From contig CM035313.1 in assembly GCA_002900995.3 (NCBI GenBank), positions 3,534,001 through 3,598,000 of the forward strand: a stretch of 64,000 nt of DNA. Reading direction: 5' to 3'. Within the stretch, counting starts at the first letter, position 1. Every line of letters starts with the position of its first letter. Of the stretch, positions 35,178 through 49,043 are shown piece after piece. The DNA is from Ganoderma boninense. Taxonomy: Eukaryota; Basidiomycota; Agaricomycetes; Polyporales; Polyporaceae. The translations under genes and the position numbers were made by a program. Below the pieces are notes generated by a model. That model did not search any database, was not told the origin of the DNA, and worked only from the letters and a program-made list of their open reading frames with translations.

Positions 35178-36039
35178 GAATGGCAAGATTTTCGCCAATG
35201 TGTTTTACCCGTACGTCGCCATCCCCCTCCCTCTCCGCTCCTCTTAACCAGCTTGTCAGACTTTGTAGACAGCACCTTACCCAAGTTGTCCCATGTCGAT
35301 CCAGCCCGCCACCCTATCCCAACCAGTACCCCTCCAACGACAACTGCCGCCCTTTCGTCAAACACGTCCAGTAAGTGCGGCCGTCACAAACTCGAGTCAA
35401 TTCTGGTGCGTTCCAAACTCCCAACTCCCAACTTCTCTCACCCCTCCGCACTTTGTGCCCTTCATCGAGACCAGAACATGCAAATTCTGCTTCGGTCCAC
35501 CCCTCGCCTTCCCTCTCCCCCATCTCATGTCAGACCCATCGGCCCACACCGCCGACGTCTCATCCCAATGTATGTGCAGCAAGTGCGCTATCGCTATATC
35601 AATGAGAATGCCATTCCAACTGTTATGCCACTAAGAGCGGCTCAGACGACGACGACGATGGCGGCGCGAGCACCGGTGCCCCCACAAGCCGACCCCGGAT
35701 GAGTTGTCTGCTCGCTCACAGCCTCGCTCGGGATGGTGTCCATTGCATGTTCTGTGCGAGGTGCTGTCTGCTTCCTGTTCCAATCTTCTGTGTCTCTGGT
35801 GCACTGTACCTACCTCCGCGGCCTGCCTGTCCGAGTCTATCAGCCTGTGCCCTGGAATTGACATCCTCAATAACCTACCTGTCCGGATGACTTGCCTTGC
35901 ACCGTACCCATACCCTGTTCACCGTCCGGATGACATCCCCAATACCATACCAGTCTACGTGTTTTCCTTCGGGCGTTTGTACCCCGCAGCGCACCCATCC
36001 GCGCGCGAACCAAGTCCAGCACGTGCCCTTGGATCGCGG
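35178..36039. other. Non-genic stretch between hairpin P3 and the GCN2 fragment
   Basis: Short frames only. An imperfect direct repeat around CCGTCCGGATGAC / CTGTCCGGATGAC lies near 35878-35936. No family recognised. Confidence 0.4.
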
Positions 36040-39323
<3,284 letters not shown>

Positions 39324-40228
39324 TATGGTGGGCGCTCGGGGCGACACCTGCGAGCAGCGCGGCCGCCGCGGCGAATGCGAATGCAAACAACACGACAAGC
39401 TATGCGAGCCAGGCGGGGACGGGCGCAGGAGGCGGTGGGGGACAGGCGGGGAGCGGATTGGGTGCGAACCAGCAGAGGGAGCTGACGGCGGAGGACTTCC
39501 CGGCACTGGGTGGGCAGACTCAGACGGCACTGCAGCAACAGACGACAGCATCGCAACAGACACCTACGGATGGCCACCCGCCAGGTCTGAAGGGCTTCCA
39601 GCAGCATGCATATCTGCAACATCGACAGAATCTCTTGGGATCGCTAGCAGGAGGGGCACAGCAGCAGCCGGGGTTGTTGAACTTGGGGCAGCAGGCGAGG
39701 AATGTGCATCCGGGGTTTCAGTCAGATGTGGACAAGCAGCGGGTGCGTGCATCCTTCGAGTATCTGTCTTTTTCTAGGGCCCTTATGGGTATAGAATTTC
39801 GCCCTGAAGAACAACCATGCGGGCGCAGCAGCCTGGAATTCACCGAACGTCAATCCCGGTGCACAACAGACAGCCTCATGAATGGCCAGCAGAACCACAC
39901 ACAGGTGCAGGCGTCCTCGCAGCCACCGTAACGACAGCAAACACAATCACACCTAAATGCCCACCCCCCTCGCCATTCCCTCAGCAACCTGCACCCGCAC
40001 AGCAAACACCGTACATTGCGAACGGCACCATGGCAGGAGACACTCTGTGTCATTCGTCCCAAGGGCCAGCGCACGCAGCAGTAGAACCGGACTTCTATCT
40101 ACCACCTGTTATCGTCACTGAATGCTGCCGGCGCCGCACAGCTGCATCCGATTCCGCAGCTTGCGTGCATTGGGCAGGCGTTCGAGGGTATCAGCACTCA
40201 GGACCTGTAGGGACGGCCAACAGCTGAC
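39324..40228 (+). pseudogene. Fragment of CCR4-NOT subunit 2 (NOT2-like), N-terminal part
   Basis: Starts abruptly at the right end of the foldback element. The first exon-like piece encodes an Ala/Asn/Gly-rich leader and then RELTAEDFPALGGQTQT, the (D/E)DFPALG block typical of Not2, followed by a Gln-rich stretch (QQHAYLQHRQNLLGSL, NLGQQARNVHPGFQSD). A standard intron (39740-39790 region, GTGCGT...TATAG) joins to NFALKNNHAGAAAWNSPNVN and then a stop. Later Gln/Pro-rich pieces up to about 40228 are in broken frames. The conserved NOT-box C-terminus is absent. A captured or truncated copy is the simplest reading; the right border is vague. Confidence 0.6.
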
Positions 40229-40378
40229 TGGCAAACACGCAGGCGAGCGATTCCCACACTATCTGCTCGGAGGGTACGTTCCTACTTTTATTGGATCTGA
40301 ATCATGTTTTGTGTTCTTTTTGCTCACAGAACCTTCGTTGTTCAACCGGGGAGGCACCTCTGTTTTAGGAACTGGCGG

Positions 40379-40404
40379 GGCGCTGGCACCTCCGTGCCAG
40401 CGCC
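40379..40404. repeat. Hairpin P4 (11-bp stem, 4-nt loop)
   Basis: Arms GGCGCTGGCAC / GTGCCAGCGCC around CTCC. The right half and the next bases (CCAGACCC) equal those of P1; the outer left side has diverged. Confidence 0.8.
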
Positions 40405-41057
40405 AGACCCTTCGGCAACAACATCGGCAAAAAGCCTCTAATAAGTGCAAGGTGAGTGTCACTCCCACTTGACTGTCTCCTTCCTTGCTCCCTCATTCAC
40501 GAACCTCCAGACCGTCCCTATCTGTCGTGCTCATGTGCATCTGTCGCTGTTGTTCATCCCATGGCATCACTGCGGAAGCACCCGGCACTTGCTCTCACCT
40601 GCAAGACCTTCTCGCACCCACGACTGAGGTCCTCTACAAAGATATCGTTCTCACGTCGTACAGCACTGGGTGCTCCCCCAAGTTTCCACGCTTCTGCTCC
40701 TCAGGTGCGTTGGTCTCTGAGGCACTGCTTGTCATGCAGGGCCGCAGGCTCGCCTACCTGCACAAGCAGCGTGGTCCAACGGTTGCACAGGAGCTCGCAC
40801 TGGTCGGTCGCACGACTCCTCTCCTCTTCTCTGCTTGTGCCGTGGTTTTGGAGGAGGGACAGCCAGGCAAATAGCGGTCTTTACAGTAACATTAGCACAC
40901 GTACGTACGACAGGGAGTAATGTAGGAAACACACAAAGGCGGAACTGGACAGGGTATGAGGGAACAAGATGCTGTCAAGAAATGAAAGCTTCCACTGGAG
41001 GACAAGGCAAGGTATAGGACTGTTGTGACGACGAAGGGGAAGGGACTGTCAGTGTAT
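40405..41057. other. Left flank inside the integrase unit
   Basis: Just right of P4 a short open stretch (FGNNIGKKPLISA) ends at a GTGAGT donor. Around 40560-40640 the frame KHPALALTCKTFSHPRL resembles the opening of basidiomycete F-box-type proteins, possibly another gene remnant. Nothing complete. Confidence 0.35.
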
Positions 41058-42842
41058 TTAAGAAGGGTTTCGCTTCTTCCAGGCACTCTTAGAAGGGCGG
41101 CCTGGAGAGTCTCGAATTACACGCTTTGTTTCGGCAAAGGAACCTGAGGACTCTCCCCTGGGCTGCGAAGGAGGGGGAGGAGGGGATTCTGGAGCAGGAC
41201 TATAGTAATAGTTAAAGTCGTACCCCGTTGGGCTTGAAGGCTCCGATGGAACGTTGAAGTCTATGCCGTCTACAAATAGAGCGGTCTCAGTTTCTCCAGC
41301 ATGACTTGGGCCTTCTTCTACGTCGCGGTACTTGTCTGCCTGAGGCGCGGGTTCAACATCTCTCTCAGGCTCAGGCTCTGGAGACTCTAGATTATGCTCC
41401 GTTGTGAGCCAAAACAAACGACAAATGCAGATGAACCCTGCATACCGATTGCGGCCCGTCTAGTCCTCTTGGCCAACCGAGTCTGGTAGTGGGGCGGAGA
41501 CGAGGGGGCTGGTCGTTTTCCGTTGGCGTTAACCCCAGAAGGAAGGTCGTCGAAGTCAGCGTCCGAGTCAAAGAGCGGTGGAGCCCGGCGTTTGGCGGCA
41601 CGTTTCAGCTTGGTCAGCTTGAGCTCTTCCTCCTCACTGCTCGACGACTGCATCGCCTCCTCCATTGCTACATCAATATCTGCCTGGTCCTCCTTCGACG
41701 CTTTGGTGTCTACAAAGCTGTCGGACTCGCCCTCTGAGGTAGAACCGTCCTCATCCTCCGACGAGTAGCTAGGCTTAGGCTCGATCGTGTCGATGAAGTC
41801 AAGGTCCATGGGTTTCTTTTGGGCAACTCGGATCGCACGGTCAAAGTTCATCCATACTGACTTGTCGATAGGATGGCGGGTAGCTGTTACAAGTCGTTAG
41901 GTCGTTAGACAAGGTACGTATTTAGCTATTCAAGTCGACGGCACTGACCAAAATGCAGACGAAAGGTCTCCTTCTTTCTTCCCTGTCCTCCGACACACTT
42001 CATGAGATCCCCACCGCTCACAAGTTCCTTGCCGAAGAGGAACACGCGCTTGTTCTGCTGACGAACCAATCTCCAGTGGTACTTGTCGTCGTTCCCATCG
42101 CGGACACCAAAGGTGAGATCTAGATACTGGAACAACTTCGGAGCATGACCGCGGAGCCACTTGTCGATTGCCTGGGTGGACCAGTCAGGGGAGAACTCCA
42201 AGGGGTTGCCGCTGGGGTCTTCATCAATAAGAAGTTGAACGCCGTTCTGACGCAACTCTTCTTCTTCAGGACCACCCAGAGGTTTGTCAGACCTCAGCTG
42301 GACTTTGACGTTCTCGTATGCGTCCTAAAATTATGAAGGTAAGTAATCTATCCACGGCAGCCTAGGAACACCTTACTGTTGTAGTCCACATCCCACATAG
42401 GAGGAACAGCAGAGAACCAATCTGTTGTAGCCTGACAGACTTGGCGATCACCTTTTTCTTCTTCGAGCTGGAGTTGGAAGCGCTTCGGGATCCCTGCAGC
42501 ATCTCTAAGGAGGTGTACGTATAGTAAGTTGGAGAAACAACGCACCTCTGGCAATTTGGATGACGGGACACGACCAGCATGATATCCAGGAAGGACGTCG
42601 CTGAGAGCCTTCTCATGTGAAAGCAAGGGCTTGAGATTGCTCAAGTTTGAGATGCTCTCCCCGTGGGCCTTCAACTGCCGTGCAAGGATAGAGCTGACGT
42701 TCTCCACAGGCTGGGAGGGTGGGGAGGCGGTATGGCGACGCTTAGAGTGGTGGCAATCACGACATCCTTTGCTGCCCTTCGTCTTCTTGAACTTTGAACA
42801 AGAGCAGGGCGCGCCCTTCCCCTGACAAGATTCGGAAGGCAT
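41058..42842 (-). CDS. Acidic, Cys-rich-headed protein of the integrase unit
   Basis: 537 residues from four exons: 42842-42372, 42324-41949, 41883-41446 and 41386-41058 (introns 47, 65 and 59 nt). The start MPSESCQGKGAPCSCSKFKK leads into a cysteine/histidine-rich basic segment (CSCS, CRDCHHSKRRH) that may bind zinc or DNA. A conserved-looking middle part reads WLRGHAPKLFQYLDLTFGVR and KYHWRLVRQQNKRVFLFGKE. The last half is strongly acidic and Ser-rich (SSEDEDGSTSEGESD, SSSSEEEELKLTKLKRAAKR). Similar proteins of unknown function occur in other agaricomycetes as far as I recall. It lies downstream of the integrase gene on the same strand (348 bp apart), which suggests an accessory function for the same element. 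No enzyme motif seen. One donor (GTGTTC) is non-consensus. Confidence 0.65.
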
Positions 42843-43190
42843 TATAGTATGAGGATGATAGTTATGCCAAAAAGTTGGGAACGAGTGGAACTGTTGGGGC
42901 GAAAAGAGTGTGTGTGGGCGCAAAAGAGTGTGTGCGAGTGTGGCCGTCTCCAGAGGAGAAAGGGAGGGCAGGAGAAGTGGGCAGTGAGTGGACGGTTCAA
43001 GTTTCGAAGACCTCCGCTTGACGATGGTGCTGACGTGCTTTGACAGCAAGTGCTCTTTCCCCTGGGGCTAGATACGGACCGGTGTGGCTCGCGGGCTTGC
43101 CGGCGGACCGTCGTTCATCTCTCATGGGAGTCCCAGTCGAGTGAAAGATCCTGCCTGAGCCTTCCACAAGTAACGGAGGTTCAGATGCCT
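42843..43190. other. Spacer between integrase gene and acidic-protein gene
   Basis: 348 bp containing the 3' end region of the integrase gene and the presumed promoter of the downstream gene. No distinct element recognised. Confidence 0.5.
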
Positions 43191-45216
43191 TTACTGATTT
43201 CTACTGTTCTGAAAGTTTACAAGACGTTCCATCAGGTCGAGGCCTTGAGCCCAGGCTACTGCTCTTGGCCACCAGACACCAAAAGGAAGCTCCATCACGA
43301 CTCGTCTTCCCCTCTGTCCAAGGGAGATAAACTCGTAAGTACCGTAACCGTCTTTTGGCCATTCAGCCTCTGACACCCCGTAGCATGTAGGAATAACGCC
43401 CCCAGCCTGGACCTCCTGGAAAGAAGCCGTAAACGACGCTAGCAGCTGAGGAGAAGTAAACGGGCATTTGCTAGAGGGGGTGGGAATGGCGTCGTGGCGA
43501 ATGTGGTGGTCTTGGGAGGCTGCGATCTTAGCGTCAATATCAGAATTCATGTCAGGTTCTTCCTCTGAACCTGATTCCTCCTCTGTGTCGGAGTGACCAG
43601 CGCCTGACTGCCCGGGACGTAGCCTACGCTCACTACGGTCCACCCCGTAACGCTCTTCCAGAACACTGGGATGAACGTTCTCAAAATCGTCGTGGAGAGT
43701 TCCTTTGTGAAGCTGTGCTAGGAGACGAATATCCTAGAGAACAATGAATCTGGGTAATACAGAACAGTTATAAGAAGGACGCACTAAAGGCGAACGGTCT
43801 TTTCCCTTTCCTGATAAAGGGTGGTGGTTCCACTGAGTACGGAAGTCTTGGCAGTCCTGATTGAGAGCATCCAGGAAAATAAGATGCAACAACCAAAGAT
43901 GCGCAGGATTGCTGGGGTCGAGCTGGTGACGGCGCTCTAGACGGGTGAAGAACGCCCGCCAACGGTAGGCAAATTGTGTCCCAACCTCCACCCACATACG
44001 CTCAATTCTCGTGTTGCGGGTAGAACTAGAGATGACATATCAGAACTGGGTTAGTAATAGAAGAAGAGGAATTGAGGTGTATGTACCTTCCCCACATGAA
44101 CGACGCTCTCCCAGCCCCACGATGCTTTGTGATCCACACAGCGACTTCTAAATTCTCCCCTCCACGATCTCCTCGAACCCTTGAAGGTACACCCCATTCC
44201 TCTACTGCTGCAAGAAACAGAGCAAGAACAGTGGAAGACAGATTGTTCGTATTTGCGCCCAGCATAAGCATCTGGCGTGTGCGTTAGTGCTAGGTAAAAT
44301 TTAACGTGACAGGTTCGTCTTGCTTACCACCCGATCATGACCGTCTGCTCCTCCGTGGATGACAAACCCCCAACGGATGAGCTTATGGTAACCGTCAATG
44401 TGCCATAGATAGTTGGAGTATGGGACCGTGTATTCTCGACAATCAATAGCAGCGTGGTTGCGGAGGGCCTGGCGAAGTCCGTCTAGCCTTTGAAGGGTGA
44501 GACGCACCCTATGCTTCTGAATCCTCAGGCCGTTCGCCTCCAGAAAGCCCATAACGTAGCGAAGCCCAGAGTTGGGCTTTAAGAGTTTGAAGGCGCGGAT
44601 GAGCTGTTCAAGATCCCCGTCGGAAATGTCGGAAAACTTCCTGTGGATATTGTGATGACGCATCTGATTCCTCAGCGTGTTGCGGTGGACATGAATTGAT
44701 TTGGCGATAGTGGTGAGGGGAATACGTCGATGGCTCGAAGTGGCATCCTTGAGCCAGGCTGGATCGATGACAATCCGAGGCCTGCCCCGACGCCCTGTTT
44801 TGACCGTGTGGAGAGGAAGGGATTTTACTAGGTTGCTTTCCAAACTACAAAATCAAATCGATTAGCTAGTAGGTTGAATAGAGAGAGGTGATAGGAACTT
44901 ACACGGAGTCTGCTTTAACTGCTTCGTCAAGGAGGTCCCGAACTAGTATACCCAACGCCTCAGCACATCTAGCTATCCACGCTGGGTCTCCCACCTCCTT
45001 TTCGAGTGCCTGTAAAATTGGGACCTTTCGCTTGAGAATTTGAGTAGCGTGTAGATGGAGGCGGAGAGGATCGCCGTCCTCGAAGCGAAGTAGCGCAGCA
45101 GAGTCAGAATAAGCTGTCGAAAGGATTTGATGAGCTTCACAGATTACTGCTGGCCAGGTCTCTCCCGAAGGATGCAGGGGGAGATCAGGAAATTTGTCAG
45201 GACGTGTGTTGACCAT
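43191..45216 (-). CDS. Integrase-core (DDE, RVE-type) transposase, intact
   Basis: 599-residue transposase-like protein with an RNase H-fold integrase core, of a family found in basidiomycetes and some animals. Exons: 45216-44903, 44844-44328, 44271-44087, 44025-43785 and 43733-43191 (introns 58, 56, 61 and 51 nt). An N-terminal helical region is followed by a helix-turn-helix (RRIPLTTIAKSIHVHRNTLR). The catalytic core gives YLWHIDGYHKLIRWGFVIHG (first D), VPSRVRGDRGGENLEVAVW (second D) and TRNTRIERMWVEVGTQFAYR (E). LWLLHLIFLDALNQD and WNHHPLSGKGKDRSPL follow as in relatives. The C-terminal part is acidic and then a compact PFGVWWPRAVAWAQGLDLME. No stop or frameshift interrupts it, so it may be active. 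It is divergent from the BTB gene (192 bp between starts). Confidence 0.85.
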
Positions 45217-45408
45217 AGTTAGGAGAAGATCTAGAGGAAAGTGGGAGGAGCGTGGCTGCGTGAGGGCCTTCGGACGGCCAGACGGCAGTGCTGTCACTGC
45301 ACTCCGAAGGATCCCCCCCCTCTTGCATGTGACGTTGACGTTGAACTTGACTCGCATCTCTCGTCGCTACTGGCACTTGAAGCTACTTTCTCCTCTATCA
45401 TTTCTGTC
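45217..45408. promoter_or_regulatory. Bidirectional promoter, integrase / BTB
   Basis: A 192-bp spacer between divergent start codons; both genes probably share upstream control. No TATA box was clearly seen. Confidence 0.5.
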
Positions 45409-46375
45409 ATGTTACCGCCAACTCGACACGACAAATACTATTATCCAGACGGAAGTATCACTTTCCTGGTAAGATTATGTTTCACCGTTAGCCTAGACGT
45501 CTTTCGACTCGTATTGACTACAAAACTCTTACCAGTTACCGAGCAGTAACATGCTCTATAAACTTCTCCGATCCCAGCTTGCGCAACAGTCCGACCACTT
45601 CTCTTCTCTTTTCTCGCTGAAGCCACAGGATCCTGGAGAGGGAATGAGCGACGCCAATCCGATCGTGCTCCCAGGAGTTACTTCTTCAGAGTTTGATTAC
45701 GTCTGTGCCTTCATCACAGGGCAGTAAGTCTGGTTACACCGCTACTTGGTTTCTGGCCAGAGCTGATTAGTAGATAGGTTTGACGACACCGTGGAGGGCC
45801 TGGCAGCCTTGCTTAACCTGGGCACATTTCTCCAAATGTCTCGCCCCCGAAACTACGCTCATCAGCAACTCAGCGCTCTTCCCACTTGGTGCCCCTTTCT
45901 TAAACTTCATCTCGGCATTCGCAACCAGATCCTAGAATGGATACAAGCCAGCTTCCGCCACATCGTTCTCGAAATACCCATAGAAAAAGTCTCCATGGAC
46001 AACATGCTCTGTATCGGAGGACCTGCTTTCTGGGCGGTAGTTCAGGCGAAGAATAGGATCCTGGAACATCGTCGCCTTCTGGCATTTGACTGGCCTGAAG
46101 CAGTTCATGGCCCAGCTTGTCGTCTCTCTACCGCGTGCGGCCTTACTTGGAAGTCGGAGTGGTGGTACACGTTTGCGAAATGTGTGCTCCACCCTGACAA
46201 TAAGTATTCGGCCACAGACGCCTTGAGAGAAGTGGAGCTTACCCATACAGAGTATATGAAGGACGAATGTAAAGCACTCAGTATTCAGGCAGTGAGGGAG
46301 GATGGAGGTTTGGAACAGAGCGAAGAGATTATCCAGGAGACGCTCAGTGTTCTCATGCGGTTTATAGATCAATGA
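45409..46375 (+). CDS. BTB/POZ-domain protein
   Basis: 281 residues from three exons: 45409-45468, 45536-45723 and 45778-46375 (introns 67 and 54 nt). The first exon gives TRHDKYYYPDGSITFL, the opening strand of the fungal BTB fold; exon 2 gives MLYKLLRSQLAQQSDHFSSL and ends near EFDYVCAFITGQ; exon 3 continues with VEGLAALLNLGTFLQMSRPR. A longer helical C-terminus follows (WTEAVHG-like, CGLTWKSEWWYTFAKCVLHP). Proteins of this type are very numerous in agaricomycetes and mostly uncharacterised; BTB domains mediate dimerisation and contacts with cullin-3 or chromatin factors. Its place inside the hairpin-bounded unit suggests it is either cargo or an accessory gene. I cannot decide which. Confidence 0.75.
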
Positions 46376-47673
46376 CGAGTTCCGCACTTCTAACATACGC
46401 GTTAGATTAGCTTGTTGTTCTTGGAATGGTGTAGATAAAGCCAAACCCTGTATTATATCCAAGTGAAGTACATAAACCTCTCAGACATTCAAAAGTCTGC
46501 AGGACGTGCGTGGAGTTGAAACACCGACATCGCGTATTACCCCGTTCACACCTCTTCGCAATACATGACATCTACGTACACAACGGAAACCTGCACTGGG
46601 ACAGGCTTTGCAAACAACCATATTTTCTATTTGTCCCAGGCTGGGCGTATAGAACCACCGCAGCTCTCATCTTGTGAAGATTCTGTACACAGGCGTCAGC
46701 GAAGACCGTCGCAGTCAAGACCCCTTGAAGGAAAACAGGAAACCAAGAACGCACCTAAGCTACCTTAGGGACAAACCTTTCCTCCTCTTTGACCAACGCG
46801 TGAACAAGTTGACCTCGTCCTCCCCACTCAGAGAACTGGCCCAGGTTGCACTTGATGACGGGATGCCTGCAGCTGCTTGACGACGTGCTTAAGTGTGTCA
46901 ATTGCCGGCCCCCAAGTCTGTGTACCAGTGTGCGCACTGCGCACTCACATGATCAGTCAAGAGCTGGTAGCTCATGCTTATAAACCAGTGAGACGGAACT
47001 GGACGTACTGGACCTCCCTGTTGCTTCAGGCTGGGGAGAAGAAGGCTTCGCAAAAGCGAAAGGAATGCCAGAGAGGCGCCACTGACTTGTCCTAGGTTCA
47101 ACTAGCACCCGCAGTTGAAGTTTTCCCATCCTTGCCGTCCTCGACTGTTTGCCTGCTCTCATTATTTTGGATACGACACTGCTGTTTGGGTAAAGACGGG
47201 AAGGAGCGTGGGGGACGAGTCTTGCGAGAAAATGGGGCGCTGAAGGAACACAGGAGTCAATGAAGTAATCGCACGTACCTATAATCTAAGCCCGCCGCAG
47301 CCTCACGCTCTCTCCTGGTCTGCATGCTGCTGCGCTTGTGCCTCGATGAGTGCCGTTTCCTCGGGAACCCCAGTCTTCCTGTCCACAATGCGGGTGAGAG
47401 TGCCGCAGAGAGCAAGATCACGAGTTGTTAATGAATCTGGCAAGGGAAGCAGAGCAGAGAGGAGGACCCTTTGAGCCGTCACGGAAACCTGAGGGGACAA
47501 GCGGTGACATACCTGAGGGCCGGTACGAAGACTTGTCTGCGCATAACTGCGAAGGGTATCTTGAGGAGGGCAAATTTGCGAAGGACAAGGAAACTAACCT
47601 GTCGGCAAGGAGGACAGGTCAGAAGGTTGAGGGGGGGTGGGATAAAACGGCAACAATTGGCGAAACCTCTGGC
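46376..47673. other. Right flank inside the integrase unit, coding-like minus-strand pieces
   Basis: No complete gene. A minus-strand piece at 47484-47303 reads VLLSALLPLPDSLTTRDLAL and GTLTRIVDRKTGVPEETALI, ending in a stop, with a plausible acceptor upstream (CCCCTCAG). It looks like a terminal exon of an unidentified gene. Confidence 0.35.
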
Positions 47674-47719
47674 GAGGTGGTCAGGCGCCGGCTCGATCGA
47701 GCCGGCGCCTGACCACCTC
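47674..47719. repeat. Hairpin P5 (23-bp perfect palindrome arms)
   Basis: A 46-nt perfect palindrome with no loop, arms starting GAGGTGGTCAGGCGCCGGCT. The core GGTCAGGCGC also occurs, inverted, in P3. The left neighbour AATTGGCGAAACCTC matches the shared motif. Confidence 0.85.
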
Positions 47720-48815
47720 CCAATCGGGCAGTGGCTCAGGTTGCCTCCACGACGACCCAAGGAAAAAAGCAGGGCAGAGAGGAGAGTACGTACCTCGCAA
47801 AATAGGATCATGGTTGAGCATATATGCGGCCACCAACCGATGGACATAGCGTGGTACTCGTAGGAGTTTCCTGAGAATTCGTACAGATGGGGTCCTTGCT
47901 TGTCCTGTCGGATCACCAGCGCACCGACACTGTCTTGGGTGTTCACCTCGGCCTCTGTTAAAGAATGTCAGGATCGACATGAAAATGCTATGTTTATAAC
48001 GTACTATCGGCAATAGCAGCGATGAGTAGTGTGGGCAATTTAAGAGCATGCGAAGACATAGCTTGTTGCCCCGTGAAGCTACTGGGGGAATCGATATTGG
48101 ACGTGAGATATGGATTAGACAAACACAATAATTGTAGACGTACCTCAGTACACACGCGTCAGAGGTCAGCCAGCGATCGCGATGCCGACGTGGTTCACAG
48201 ACAGGAGTGGCGCGTTGCGAGAATGAGTGATGTCGTCGTGTGGCTCGAAGGAGTGGCGCGTTGCCAGGAGTGGCGGCGTGTGGCTCGAAGGAGTGGCGCG
48301 TTGCGAGAACGAGTGGTGTCGTCGTGTGGCTCGAAGGAGTGGCGCGTTGCCAGGAGTGGCGGCGTGTGGCAAGGAGGAGTGGCGCATGGCGGCCCGTGCG
48401 GATGAGTGATGGGCGGGCCGAAGGTCCAGTGGTGGCGGTGTCCTTAATTGTATGGCAGTATAATGTGAAGATTAAGTGGCGATATACAAGCATAAGAGTG
48501 GAGCGGAAATGAATAAATGTGCAGATTGAACGTCATACTGACGGTGTAAAGACGAGCTTGACGTTCACTGTGTACCTAGTAGCCTCTTGCTCCATGGCCC
48601 TCGCACAATGGAACGGCCATGGCATGTCCATCATCGCCAAGTCTCCAATGAAGAGTTATTGGTCAGACTTGCATCTGTTTCACATCATGGCCAGGCGGCT
48701 GGGCGGCCGGGCGCGTGACGAACTCGAATGCTCAGCTGAAGCTCACAGGTCCACAATATTGCCGAGTCATACAAATATATCGCGAGGGTAGAAAATCCCA
48801 AGTCAGCACCGCTTA
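47720..48815. other. Spacer with one exon-like segment and a tandem repeat
   Basis: A minus-strand open segment about 47958-47813 (NTQDSVGALVIRQDKQGPHL, YHAMSIGWWPHICSTMILFC) is bounded by acceptor- and donor-like signals and could be an exon of the same unidentified gene as the piece at 47303. P5 would then lie in its intron. The rest holds the 86-bp tandem repeat and no gene. Confidence 0.35.
48203..48374. repeat. 86-bp tandem duplication
   Basis: Two near-identical 86-bp units, each containing two copies of the sub-motif AGGAGTGGCGCGTTGC. The second unit differs by a few substitutions. Confidence 0.8.
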
Positions 48816-49043
48816 GGCCCTGTTCAGCTCGCGTACGAACGCTCGGTACTTTCAGTTTTCCGCCGTTCCGATGGGCTCGGAATTAGATAATGATGTGACC
48901 TTCATGTGACCTTCGTGACTATTGAGTGACTGCCCGCGGGGATGCAGGCGCCTATGGTCCCCGTTTCGAGCCGAGCAACGCGCGCTCATCGTGTCGCGTC
49001 CGACGTCTTCCCTCGCTGCTCCCCCCATCATCCTGCGCTTCCC

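Larger units (their letters stand above)
40379..47719. mobile_element. Hairpin-bounded integrase unit (candidate mobile element, 7.3 kb)
   Basis: Hairpins P4 (40379-40404) and P5 (47674-47719) lie in inverse orientation, each with the related motif facing inward (P4 side: GACCCTTCGGCAACAACATC; P5 side, complemented: GACCACCTCGCCAGAGGTTT). Between them are an acidic Cys-rich protein, an intact integrase-core transposase and a BTB protein. P4 and P5 differ in arm sequence, so pairing them as the two ends is my inference. No target duplication could be identified, and flanking DNA on both sides looks like pieces of other genes. Confidence 0.45.

Noticed and set aside
42497..42537. 41-nt intron in the acidic-protein gene (GTGCGT...TTAG)
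   Set aside because: Removing it breaks the frame, while the unspliced frame is open.
47681..48493. 270-codon minus-strand frame over the 86-bp tandem repeat
   Set aside because: His/Arg/Thr-rich repeat translation; it runs through P5.
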